Shown in pieces: positions 23,051 through 34,700 of a DNA stretch of 64,000 nucleotides. Source of the DNA: Pilatotrama ljubarskyi. Taxonomy: Eukaryota > Basidiomycota > Agaricomycetes > Polyporales > Polyporaceae. The stretch covers positions 62,001-126,000 of the forward strand of contig MU277698.1 in the NCBI GenBank assembly GCA_022385805.1, given 5' to 3'. The notes beneath the pieces are model-generated. The model was not told the origin of the DNA. It saw nothing but the letters and a program-made list of their open reading frames with translations, and did no database searches. Both the position numbers and the translations under genes were made by a program. Positions within the stretch are counted from its first letter, which is position 1. The number at the start of each line of letters is the position of its first letter.

Positions 23051-25732
23051 TTATAGGCGGGCCTTGACCTTGACCGGAGCGGCCGGTGCCTGACTTTCGA
23101 GGGGTATGCCCAGCTCTTCCGCGATGATAGTGGCGCCCTTCTCTCCGATGACAACGGCGGTTGAATACGTATTCTGCGTGTACGGGTATGTCAGCTCCTC
23201 GTATGGTCTACTCTAAGAAAGGGCAGCGAAGCCGGACTGACCGCGGCAACGTTTCCTGGGCAGATGGACATGTCTATACGTGCCGAAGCTTAGTTGGGAT
23301 CCCTGCATACAGCGTCAGGAGCTCACCGATGACTTTCAAACCCTCTGTGCCGTACACGTTCAGACGGGAGTCCACGACGCCGCCCTCCGCTCGCTTTTTC
23401 ATTGCGCATGTTCCCATCTACAAGGGTGTTGATCAGCGCGGTACAATGCCATCAGAAAACCTTGAGCAACAACTCACGGAGTGCCATGTGGTCCCAACCG
23501 TCTGCCTGATGTACTCTTCCAAGGCCTTGTCGTCCTCAGGAGTGTACTCTAGATCTGGCTCCGTCACAGGAACCGGGGTGGTCCGCTTCCCTACCGCAGC
23601 CTTACTCATGGGAGCGAACGCAGGATGGCAAGCTGCGATCTCGCCGCGGTACGACGGTAGTCGACGAGCGAATTCACGGGCCCGCTTGTAACCCCACTTA
23701 TGCGCGGCCATGTCCTCAACCCTATTGGTCTACTGTTGGCAGTCTGGCGATATCGCAACACACATGGACTTACGCGTCCACAAATCCGGGATGGAAGTCG
23801 AGGGGCGACTCAACATCGTCCTTCGACGTGATGTGTACGTTGCCGATGGAAACTGGATGCTGGAGGTACCATCCAACGCTGAAGCACTTGTCAACTGATA
23901 CCTTGGAGCGATCACCCAGGAACCTGCGAAAGACCATCACGTATTAGAAGGGACAACGAGAATGGAACGCCGCAGACCCACAAAGACACGGTTCCTAACC
24001 ACAACACTGGCTTGTCGGGTGCTGGAGCGTAATATTCAAGCCACCTCTTGCGGAAGTCCTGACCCATGAGATCAAGATCCTCCTTGAGAGGACGCAGTTT
24101 GATGCCTGCATCAAGGCCGCTGTACACGCCTGATAAGCATGTGGATACGTCCAAGGGCATCACCTTCAGGCTCACTTGTTAGCGAGCAGGCCGCTTCCAT
24201 CGGTACGCCACTTCTTGGTCCATTCTACCCGTTGTTAGCCTGCATTTTGACCGGCAAATGGCTAAGGGCGCTTACTCTCAATCTCTGCTTTATTATCGTT
24301 CACAATAGGGTCCAATGTGTGGGAAGTCTCAGCCGCGATGTATGGGGTGAACATGACCTGGTGGTCTGTTCGCAGTACGCCATCATCAGTGGATGATCCG
24401 CTCGCAGTATTCCCATGACTGACCCTGGTAGTTCTCGCCGACGCCGGGCAGGTCAACAACCTGCTTAATTCCGAACCTGCTGAGGATCTCCTTGGAGCCG
24501 ATACCGGACCGCTCAAGGATGGCGGGTGACCCGAAGGCGCCGGCGGAGACGACAACTGACCGCCGTGCGGATGCTGTGAAGACGTCCGGCTTGGCGCTGG
24601 GATGGAAGCGAGGGTTCACGACATACTGCACACCCGTGGCGCGCTTACCGCTGGAAGCCTCAGTGTTATGAGATTGTAGAGAGGTAGCGGAGTGTATCAC
24701 ATACTCGAAAATGACCCTCCTGACGTGATAACCCGTCAAAATGTGGAGGTTCTTCAGGTCCTGGTTGAATATGTAATGGTGGGGTACGTCGGAGCGGGTG
24801 CCGGTCATTGCGTCGATCCATCTGATTTGTACGTCAAGTTCAGCTTTGAGAGTACGTGTTTAGCTAGAAACAATCAGCTCACTTCGGCCACCTCTGACCA
24901 GTGGTTGCCATCGTCAGCAGGGTACAATCGAGCTCCAATCACAAGGGAGCTCACGCTGTATTTGTTGCACTCGTATAACCCATTCGGATCGTCCGTGCGA
25001 CCGCGTTTCTTGTCGTACTGCGCCGCGACCTCAATGAATTCCTTCCCTGCCTCCGTATAAAATCCCCCATATGAAACTTTAAGCGGCCCAGAGTACCCGT
25101 GCGTGGCTTGACCAGGCTGGATCTGGTACGTTTCGCACTGTATCCCGAGCCGTGAGCGGATCCGTCCTCGATCGAGCTTCGTACAGAACACTCTTCGGAA
25201 TCCTGACACACCTTGCGAAGCAGCGGAAGTAGGTCGGCGGAGCTCCAGCCTTTGTTTCCGTAGACGTTTGCCCAGTCGTCGTAGTCGGACGCCGATGCAC
25301 GCGCATACATCGTGACTGCCCGTCGGCACCATCAGACATAGCCTTTGCAGTGTGCAATGTGAAGGAATCAAGGGACATACAGTTGACGCTCGACCCGCCG
25401 CCCAAGCACTGCCCACATGGGACCACCGGCGCTCGCCCACCCAACGCCACGCTCTCTCTGCCTACCTGAAACTTCACCGTCGTGCTCTCTGGACGTAGGT
25501 GGTACAGATAGCGCGCGGGTTGAGTGTGGAGAGGATCGTCGCGGGTGGTAGGGCCAGCCTCCACGAGTAGGATACTCAGGGACGGGTCGGCAGCAGCCAA
25601 GCGTCCTGCAAGTATACAGCCGCAGGTACCGCCTGATCAGTGAAAACGCGCTGATGAGCGTGGGGAAGACAATAACACTGGTCCACATAACTGACCACCG
25701 GCGATGATAATGTCGTATGTGGCTTGGGGCAT
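23051..25732 (-). CDS. Alcohol oxidase (GMC family), copy 2, peroxisomal type
   Basis: Fifteen exons, 25732-25696 to 23173-23051, total 1848 bases and encode 615 residues; every junction keeps frame. It starts MPQATYDIIIAGGGTCGCIL and shares nearly all blocks with copy 1: PCGQCLGGGSSVNF, the YGGFYTEAGKEF segment, GAFGSPAILERSGIG, the active-site WHSMGTCAMKKRAEGG and NTYSTAVVIGEKGA. The C-terminus KVKARL ends in the PTS1-like ARL. The enzyme oxidises short alcohols (methanol in the best-studied relatives) using FAD and O2, giving hydrogen peroxide. Exon 5 (24893-24883) is only 11 bases and supplies RWP plus part of the next codon; without it the frame is lost. Exon 1 is 37 bases. A TATAAATA box sits 73 bases upstream of the ATG. 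Copy 2 carries a slightly longer C-terminal tail than copy 1. Confidence 0.92.
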
Positions 25733-25804
25733 ATGAAGGATGTGAGCGTTATTAGGAGAGCAAGATGTCGAGGAAGATGGCTGTCCGAGCTTTGGCACTC
25801 CGGG

Positions 25805-25831
25805 TATTTATAAGCTCACTCGGGATATCCC
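25805..25831 (-). promoter_or_regulatory. TATA box and adjacent palindrome upstream of alcohol oxidase copy 2
   Basis: On the minus strand TATAAATA lies at 25812-25805, in a context almost identical to that of copy 1. A ten-base palindrome GGGATATCCC follows at 25822-25831. The dyad of copy 1 is not repeated here. Confidence 0.45.
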
Positions 25832-27620
25832 AGAACCCCTGCGCAGACCCGCGCCACACAGGGAAACCGACAGATCAGGATGCTGAGCAGCCATCTTGAG
25901 GTGCTGAGTCTGAAGCGCTCAGAGGCACCGCGCACTGGGTCCGCAGGAGCCGGAAGTTTCCTCACCAAAGTGTACACAGCCCACGGATGACTATGAGCGA
26001 GGGCGCCGAAGCACCGTGAAAACCGCACAGAAGCCTGTTGGGACAGATGCGAAGTTGATGCGGCCCTGTACGAAGTATGATTACCCTTCATGCAGGACAA
26101 TCAAGCGGCTACCTACCGTGATTTCAGTCGACTCACCGCAAGCTGAGGCTGGATCGGCTGGCGAGGTGCGACCCTATCGTACATGGCCGCAGTTCCTGGA
26201 CAAGCGCGTAAGCGCGAGAAGCGGTGCATGCAGGCTTTCCTACTCCAAAGCGTGGTGGACTTGAACGTGCTTCTCGATGGTACCTGTCTATGATAGCATA
26301 TCCACATGTCGAAGCATTGTCAGTCGGCGCTCCGCGAGAGCACAACAGGAACAAGGAGCGATCGAGATAGAGACGATAAGGAGCAAGGAGCTCACCTGAA
26401 CGAGGGCGGTATATAGAGCAATCTACTGCAGCTGCAGCAGCTTAGCTCGCAATGTACTCAGAAGGGGAAGTGTACCTGAGGACTCGTGAGGTTGGGTCGG
26501 AGATGGTGACAGGGATACGATTTTGGCGGCCAGGCCCGTCACCCAAAGGGCCGGCGCGCTTCTGCCTTAGGTATATTTTGGGGTTCCAGGGTGAAGATGA
26601 AAGGTCAAACCGCAAGACACGGACGTCCGGGAGACAACAATCGGGAAGACAGAGCATCCCTGAGATGCAGCCAGCAGTCTGTCATGGGCTCCGACTCTGG
26701 ACAGACATAGCCGTCCTGTGAACACTGAACACAACGCCCATGTGTGGCGTGCGCCGTAGGGCTGCAACGAGGGAGGTAGCGTCGACGACGAGGAAGTTGG
26801 ACTACTCACTGAGCGTGGGCGTAGCCTCCGGCGGTGATATGTATGTGAATTGGACGCACAAACGGGATAGTCCTGCGACGATAGGGACCGCCAGTCGTGC
26901 CGGGTACATCGGTAATGCGTCCGAGCGTACATGCTGACATTTGCGGCAGGGCAGCGAGCGCAGACCTGTACATCGCGATTCACGAAGTCTGTCCTTTCCG
27001 GTGCTTGTACTCCAGTTGGGTGCCGTCGCGACATGGGTAGGTGTCGCCGTGGGCTTCTTAGCGTTCGAGAGTGGAACAGCTGGAGTTTAGCTGAATTTTG
27101 ACTATAGGCAGAACAACCGTATTCTATAAAACAATCTGTGCGCGAATCAGGAGGTCATCGCATGCGCAAAGGCTGAGCGCTGAGCTTGGGCATTCCAGAA
27201 CGCGACAGGTTAATGAGCAAGAAGGCAAGAGTGTACTGGTGCGATGCCTAGGTTGTCATACGCTTCATACGCAGTCGATCGTTGTGCACAAGCGGGAAGA
27301 GGCGGAAGCAAGCATCCAGACTCGAGGTTGCACTTACAGCACGCGTACGGAGTTCTTGCCTGACGGCAGTTACGAGCCAGGAAGCGCCGACGCTTCCAGC
27401 AACTTATCGCGCCTCAAGTAACGTAACAAGCCGATCTAACTCACTTTGTTGACCGCCTAACAGGAGCGTCTTACCGGCATAGTACTGAGTTGTATGCTGG
27501 GTGAAATGCGCGGTAAACAAAAGGATTGGTGGCGGTCTAGGCCCGGTGTGAATCGCCTTGGTCCGCTTGAACTGAACCGTGAACATCTTGTCTCCGCCGC
27601 CGCGGACGTCGTCCCCAACG
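25832..27620. other. Gene-poor stretch between alcohol oxidase copy 2 and the PAK-like kinase
   Basis: About 1.8 kb with only short frames and no recognisable domain, repeat or RNA gene. It should hold the upstream regions of two divergent genes. The segment at about 26450-26720 has an open frame of 89 codons, but its translation shows no signal peptide, hydrophobic segment or known motif, so I do not call it. Confidence 0.45.
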
Positions 27621-30600
27621 ATGGCGACGTCGAGCAAACAGAACTCCCGCTTTTCGTCGCTGAAGGTCTTCAAGTTTGCTGCTGGCTCAAAACCCCCTCC
27701 GCTCCCTCCCAAAGACCCCTTTCGCCTCCCAAACCCTTCCCTTCCTTCCCTCGGCAACTCTCTCTCCCCCGACTATCTTCCCTCTCAGCCTACCACGCCG
27801 CTATCTGCACAGTACGCTACCCTGCTCAGGAGTCCCTCGCCATCTCCTTCGTACGCCCCCAGCAATCACACCACCGTTTCCCCGCCGTCGCTGCAGACGC
27901 CGCCGGAGTCTGCTGGCTCCCGCAAGGGTCTCTTCAAGTTCTCCTCTTTCAGCAGGCGTCCCAAGACTCCCAAAACCGCCGAGTCTGGCTACTCCGCAGC
28001 ATCCGAATCCTCATTGCCCCCAGAACCATCCGCCGACCCATCAATATCGACCCCTTGGAACTTCCAGGTGAGCGCAACCCTAACCCCCACCATGTTTCAC
28101 GACTCAGGTCCGTTCCGTAGCATAACATACATGTCGATGAAGGGTGAGTAAGTATCTTGGATTGCTTGACGCGTCTTGACGTCCTCGCAGTCTTGTGGGA
28201 CTGCCACCGACGTGGTCCGCATCGTTGGCGGAAGCTGGATTCACCGAGGAGGAGATAGCAGCCATCCAGGCGAAGAGAGCGGAGTCCCGATCTCGCAGTG
28301 CACGCTCCATCTACTCCCTCAGTACTGGTCGCCCGACCTCGCCCTCGAGCACTACAAGAGCTCCCGGATACGCGTATCAGTCCAGAGCAGGCTCTGTCCG
28401 CCGAGACCAGTCAGACGCGTCGGTCTCGCAAGTCTCCTTGGCAAGTAGTCATCGTTCGTACAGCTCGCGATCGCACTTCCGCCAGATATCGGTCTCCTCA
28501 CGCGACCAGTCCGAGTATTCATCTGTCGCTCCACATGCTGAGCCTGATTTGCGACGACCGCCTGTCTCTAGACCGCCACCTCCTTCGCATGCGTTCACCT
28601 ATCCCCAGCTGCAGACACAGAGTACCCCACATCTGCCGACCCATCATTCAGGTGCCTCTATGACTAGATTGGCTCCCCCAGTGCCTCCGCCTCCTGCGAT
28701 ATCGGTCGTTTCTTCAGACAGTTCTTCTGGCTCAGCCCTTTCTGAGAAGCAGCTCATGGCCCGCAGTACTCCTCAACGTCCGTTCCATGTAGCTAACGGA
28801 TCCGTTGATTCCGTCACTCACTCTCCGCCCCCCGCTTATGCGTCACCCGACAAGTCAAGCCACCTAGCACGAGCCGAGGAGGATTTCCGTCTACCGCCCT
28901 CCATCGTTCAGCCCAGCTCGGGACTCGATGCGACAGCCAACAATTCGAGGAGGCCCTCAACCGATTCGAACAGTTCTGGCTCACATCAGTTGCCTACCAC
29001 GTCTCCAGTGCTTCCCGTACCCCCACGCCTTTCCTTCCACCAGGATGACCTTTCCTCTTGGACTGAATCGCTCTTTTCTTCTATACCCACATCTATCACG
29101 TTGACGCCTCCGAAGCCAGCGCCGAGCAGATCGTTCACCTCACCATCGAAACTCGGTGTTGGAGGCAGTACCGCCTCTCCTCCTCGTGCGGCCTCCATTC
29201 GTGGGCGAAATGACTCTCCTTCGCCTGTGGTGCGGCAACTGCCACCCCAGAAACCTCTGCCTAAGCAGGAGCCACCGCCGCGGGCTGCTCCCACAGGTGC
29301 CCTTCCTCCCCCACCAATGGAAAGCAGGACTTCGGATCGAGAGGAATCCGTTAAATTGGCCACGGCCGCGAACAGCTCGGGAGCGTCTGTGTCCTCGAAT
29401 TCGCAAGATTACTCTGGGGATTTTTCGACCGACTCGCAGTACTCCTCGTCGACACTTCTGACACCTGTACTCGATGAGTTCCCGCCCATTCCGCACATCA
29501 CTGATCCGGACCAGTTCGACTTGCAGCTGTCGCTCGCACGAGATAAGGAGAACCGGGATTCTGGGTTGTCCACGGTCACGGTCACGCCTGCCACCATCGC
29601 CACCGCCGCCGTCGCGCGCAGCGCTCGAGGGAACGTGATCGTCTCGCCCCTCCTTACCAACGACGAATGTCGCACGAAGGCTACGCCGCTTGCCCATGAC
29701 ATTGAAGACGCGCGGCCGCATTCCCCGAATAGCACCGAGTCGCACTCTAGCGCATCCAGCTCGTCCACATCGGCCTCTTTGTGCATGTCGACGGGCACCG
29801 AGTCCGCGTCCTCGGACTCGCGGCCGCAGACGTTGACAGCGTCTGAGACGCAGGAATGGCGGCTACCCGGTGGGAAGCCGACGAGCCTTGCATACGTCGA
29901 CTCTCCCGAGCCCTCACCGCGAGTAGCGTCCTTCACGGAACGCGATGTTTTCACCGTGTCTGTGACAAGCGAAGCACGTGAGCAGGAGGTGGATCTCTCT
30001 GGAGCCCGTCGACCGTCCATAGTCATCGACAACTTCCTTTCTGCGCCAGCCACACCTGATGGCAAACATCGCACCCCAGTTTCGCCAGCGTCGTCAAGCT
30101 CACCCTCGCCTATGTCGCCTGCTCCGCGGTACCCAGGGTGGCTGTCTGCAGTCGTTGCGCCTCTGAAGTCGTTCATCAACGACCAGATCGACCCGCGGGA
30201 CCTGTACGCGGACTTGCGCGAGATAGCCGAGGGTGAGAGTGGCTCAGTCTACGCCGCGCGCGTGCTGGCCGCCCCAGGGTCGCCCGAGAAAGAGCCTGGC
30301 TCATTTGTCGCGATCAAGAACGTGCCCATTTTGCCATCGGGCTCACCGAAGATCGACGATTTGCGACGAGAGCTGACTCTGTTGAAGGGCGTTTCTCACC
30401 CGCACATTCTGACGATGGATGCGCTGTATGTGGACCTAGCGGAGGATTGCCTATGGATCCGCATGGACCTCATGGAGCGCAGCCTGGCGGATGTCATCGC
30501 CTACGCGGACGAGGGTATTATGTTCCACGAGAAGTCAATCGCCCGCGTTGCGGCAGATGTGCGTCTTTTTTGCCAAAGTCTTCAAGGTATATCTATTGAC

Positions 30601-31280
30601 ATCCGGCGTCAAGGTTTTGCAAGCCCTGGACTTTTTGCAGTCCAAGGGCGTTGCCCACAGAGACATTCGATCGGACAACCTCTTGGTGAACCTCGAAGGC
30701 GTCGTCAAGCTTGCCGACTTCTCGAGCGCTGTACAAGTCAGCCGCCAGAATCCGACGCGCACTGACCTAGCGGGCGTTGCTTACTGGCAAGCTCCCGAAG
30801 TAAGGAGGTAAGCTGGATTATTGGCTATTCTTTCCTGTCTAGATCTTGACGGATATGCGCCAGTGGATCGTACAACGCCCTGAAGGTCGATGTTTGGTCT
30901 CTCGGCGCCACCGCATGGGAACTCGCACAGGCGGAACCTCCCTTCAGTGACTTGACGGACCCGAGGCAGTTCGGCGACCAATGGCCCGCCCTCAGCCAAC
31001 CTGAGATTTATTCACGATCTTTCCACGATTTCCTACATCTATGTTCCAAGCCAAGCTCCTCACGACCGGATCCCCATGAATTGCTCAATGTACGTTCCGC
31101 CTGAGCCCCGGTCATGCTACACGTTGGCTCATCTGACCATTCGATCTGCAGACCTCCTTTATCCGCAACCCTAGCGGGCGGCAAGCCATCGTGGGCCTGC
31201 TATCAGACTGTCGAGCGATTGAGGAGCGTATGTCCAGGAGGCAGAGCGCCGACTCGACAGGGACAGTATCGCGGTCATAG
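27621..31280 (+). CDS. PAK/Ste20-type protein kinase with CRIB domain and DFS in place of DFG
   Basis: Six exons (27621-28067, 28121-28143, 28191-30558, 30614-30807, 30864-31089, 31152-31280) encode 1128 residues. After a Pro/Ser-rich start, residues about 145-170 form a CRIB (p21-binding) motif: ISTPWNFQHNIHVDEGLVGL, then PPTW. It is built across two introns and a 23-base exon, and should bind Cdc42/Rac-GTP. A 600-residue disordered linker follows. The kinase domain spans about residues 840-1115: glycine loop GESGSVY, VAIK lysine, HRDIRSDN catalytic loop, APE and DVWSLGATAWE. The magnesium-binding motif is LADFSSA, so the glycine of DFG is serine, and the usual HRDIKSDN lysine is arginine. 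The metal-binding Asp is kept, so catalysis may persist. No PH domain is seen, unlike Cla4. The start at 27621 is the first ATG of the open frame. Confidence 0.9.
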
Positions 31281-31755
31281 CATAACATATTCTCTATATA
31301 CCCCACTCGGTTAATTATCCCCCTCGGTATATGGACTTGATGGTCGTGTTTAGTGTAGTACAACTATGCTCTGCTTCTGCTATGCTCGTGTACATGGCGT
31401 GGCTCAACGGCCTCTGACCGAGTAACGTTGTCGTACTGCCCTCCCTCAACCGGGGCCGGGATCTCCTCCTAAACTGCGGTGCGGGCGCTCTCCTGCGTAC
31501 CGGCCCGTTGTGCCGAGCGTATGGGCGCCTGTCTGCGCCTGTAAGTACAGTGATCTGGTAGATCTGAGATCTGAGTGATCGAGACAGACGCCCAAAAGTC
31601 CCAAATTTCGTTCAAGGACATGGGTGCAAGGCTCAGAACGCTACGGTCTCCGGCTCAAGCTCAGACTTGTACTTGTACCTCTCCGCTACTATCTCTGGGG
31701 CCATTTGCTCTCAATAGGTCTCACTCTGGAGTAGACAGGCTGCCTCGTCTTTAAA
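31281..31755. other. Intergenic between kinase and Utp10
   Basis: A 475-base spacer between two plus-strand genes holding the kinase 3' flank and the Utp10 promoter. Nothing else was recognised. Confidence 0.45.
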
Positions 31756-34700
31756 ATGGTCTCTTCTCTGGCGGAGCAGCTCGCCAAGAGCGCGTCGCTG
31801 AACGCCAACCTCCTCAACGAGAAGGCCCGCAAACAGGTCCAGTCCGAATCCTACCTCTTCTCCCCCAAGGAAGCTCGGCAGCATGATATCGAGTCTCTTC
31901 ACGCTCTTGGTGTGAATGGGTTTCTCCAGCTCAAGTCCCTGCAGCCTGCAGTCGCTCCGTTCGAGCAGCACCTCTTCTCCGACGCAGCGAAGTCGCTGGA
32001 CAGGACTCTTCAACCTGCGGAACAAAACGCCAAGTTGGACGCTACTATCGCTGCTTTCTTACCTTTGATCGGTCCCTTCCTGCTGGATCCTCCGTCTGGG
32101 AAGGTTTTGGAGTGGCTCGTGCGCAGATTCAGGTGAGTACATGCAGCGCACTGGTACTGGCTCTCTAGTACACCCATGACGCATCCTTGCATCGTCGCAC
32201 CTTCGATGTCTTGCTGATGTGACTGCTACAATGCGGACATGCTGTATTATCCGGAGGCTGCGTATCGCGAATGTCGCCCAGGGAGACGTCAATGCAGAAT
32301 GGGACTAACATCGCTCACAGGATTCACGAATTCAACGTCGAGGCCGTCGTAGCCTTGTTCCTCCCCTACCATGAGACCCCCCACTTCATCAAAATGGTCT
32401 CCATCCTCTATATACGGTACGTGCCACAATTTCACACAGATTCGCTGTTTACTCAAGGGATCCTACAGAGACCGCTCACCTCTTCGCTTCCTACAAGCAT
32501 ACAAGACGACAGCAAAGCCTCTGCATCGTTCGCTACTCATCAATGAGATGCTGAAGACCTTGGATGTCGCGCGCTTCGTATCGGGGATCTTCCCTGCGGT
32601 CTTGAAGGATCACAGCGCAGGAGTCCACCGGGCCCTGGTCGCTTTCCACACCGGTGTCCTGCTCGAGTTTATCGGGCAAAGCCAGTCCCTCGACGAGAAT
32701 GCGATGGCCATTATGCTTCCCGCCGTTCTAGAGCCTCTTCAGAATGCAAGCCTTTCCGAGACTGCCGTGAAGCCTGCGATGTTGCAGGAATCTATCGTAT
32801 GTCTCGCATATTCTGACCGTACCCTCGTCATGCTCACGTCGACCAGCTGGGAAGCTATCTCATCCTAGCTGCCATCTCCCAAAAAACGCCTCTCACCCCG
32901 AAGGCTATCAAGTCTCTTTTGCTCGCTGTGACGAATTGCACATCACGCGTCTCCCCCAAGCAGCTTGTACGGACCTTGGTCTCGATCTGTGCGCCTCAAG
33001 AACAGCTGGAAAGGATGTCTGGAAGCGTGGCCAAGGCGCTCATCGCCATTCCGTGAGTAGCTATATCCCGGTGTTCGATCTAGAATCTCATAGAGCCATC
33101 GTCTAGGGGGATCGAAACCGAGCTCATCAGTGCTATGGCGTGGATTGGCGCTGAGAAGCTACTTATCCCGCTGCTGGACAACCTCTTGTCTCGGTAGGTT
33201 TCTGACTTCTACCGGAGAAGTCAACATTGACACCCGCCAGCCTCGAGGAGCAGGCCTCTTCCAGCGTTGCGGAGAGTCTTCTCACCGCTCCGACGCTGCT
33301 AAGCGTGATCGCGCGTTCTAGCGCCGCAGGGCTCATTCGTCGGCTCATCAACGACGACGTCAGCACGGAGACAAAGCTCACTGCACGACAGCTGCTGTCA
33401 CATCTCCACCAGCGTCATCCGAAAGCAGTGGAAGCGGCGTCTCGCAGCCTGATGGAGGAAGACGAGGGCCAGGCGAACGCGATAGAGCAGCTCGTTCTCT
33501 CCCTGTCCGTGGTGAGTTTTCAGGTTTCTTTATGTACGCCCGAGCATCCGTTCACGTCCATGCAGTCGGTCGCAGGTCCATCGAACGCCGATGCAGAGAC
33601 CGCCACCCTACTGGTTGCATCTGCAGCGGCTGATGCTGCGATACGTGCTCGGTCCGTTCGTGACTTGTTAGCACGTCTCTCCGCGAATACCACTCCCGAG
33701 ACTGAAATCGTGAGTATTGGCCGGTTGGATCCATCTTTGCCCATGCTCACAGACATTCCAGCAATCCGTCTACTCCACTCTCCTGCTCCGCGTGTACGAC
33801 AACGACGTCTCTGTCCTCAAGGCACTCTATACCAGCTACCCGGAAACCGCTCTTCGTGCGCTCCTTAGCATGGAGCCTTCGTCAGCCGCCTACGTCGATG
33901 CTTTGACACAGGCTCTGCACGGTTCCAGTGCCAAGCCCTCGCGCGATGTCATCCGTCTTCATCTTTCCTTCCTGCTCACGCACTTCCTGCCTGCGGTCGC
34001 TGGACGAGAACAGGATGCGGACGCTACCCGCGAGCTCCTGCGACGCGTCTCATTTAATATCATCCTGCCCTTCCTCTTGTACACGAAGCCACGGATGAAG
34101 ACAGCTCAAGCGGTGTGGGAGCTCCTAGAGGCTGCTGAGGATGCCGGGGTTGACCCTGCGATATTCGATTTGCTTGGCGGATGTGTCGAAGCCGTGCGTT
34201 GGGAGCAGCAGAGGCCCGGAGCAGACGACAAGGGGAAACAAGCCGACAAGGAGCCTATCAACGTAGCGCTGTTGACGAGGATGAACTTGGCCGTCGCCGC
34301 CAAGATAGCAGGTAAGCATCGCTTATATCTTCTGGTACATACTCCCCTGACCTTGTACGGATAGACAATATCCTTGCGTCCAACTACTTTCAGCAGCACG
34401 TCGATAGCTTGCTCGAGAAACTGCACGACGAGAACTATCACGCACGGGCCCTCGTTTACTTGGTCACTCGCGCACTCCTCGGCCGACTTGGCGGCGAGCA
34501 ACGGATCGACACAGCAGTCCGCGTCCTGGAGGCCATGCAGCTCGATTCCCTTGAAGGCATGGGCGATTTCATGCACGGCGTAGACGATGTTGCGAACGTG
34601 AGTCGCGCATTTGCGTCTTAGACGGATCAAGGTTCACTTAACGCTATGCCCGTGCCAAACTAGTTCTTGAACGATACAAGCGTGGGTACTGCAGTCGTGA

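Noticed and set aside
26452..26721. An 89-codon plus-strand frame between alcohol oxidase copy 2 and the kinase
   Set aside because: No domain, signal peptide or hydrophobic segment and no neighbouring exons; short frames of this size are common here.
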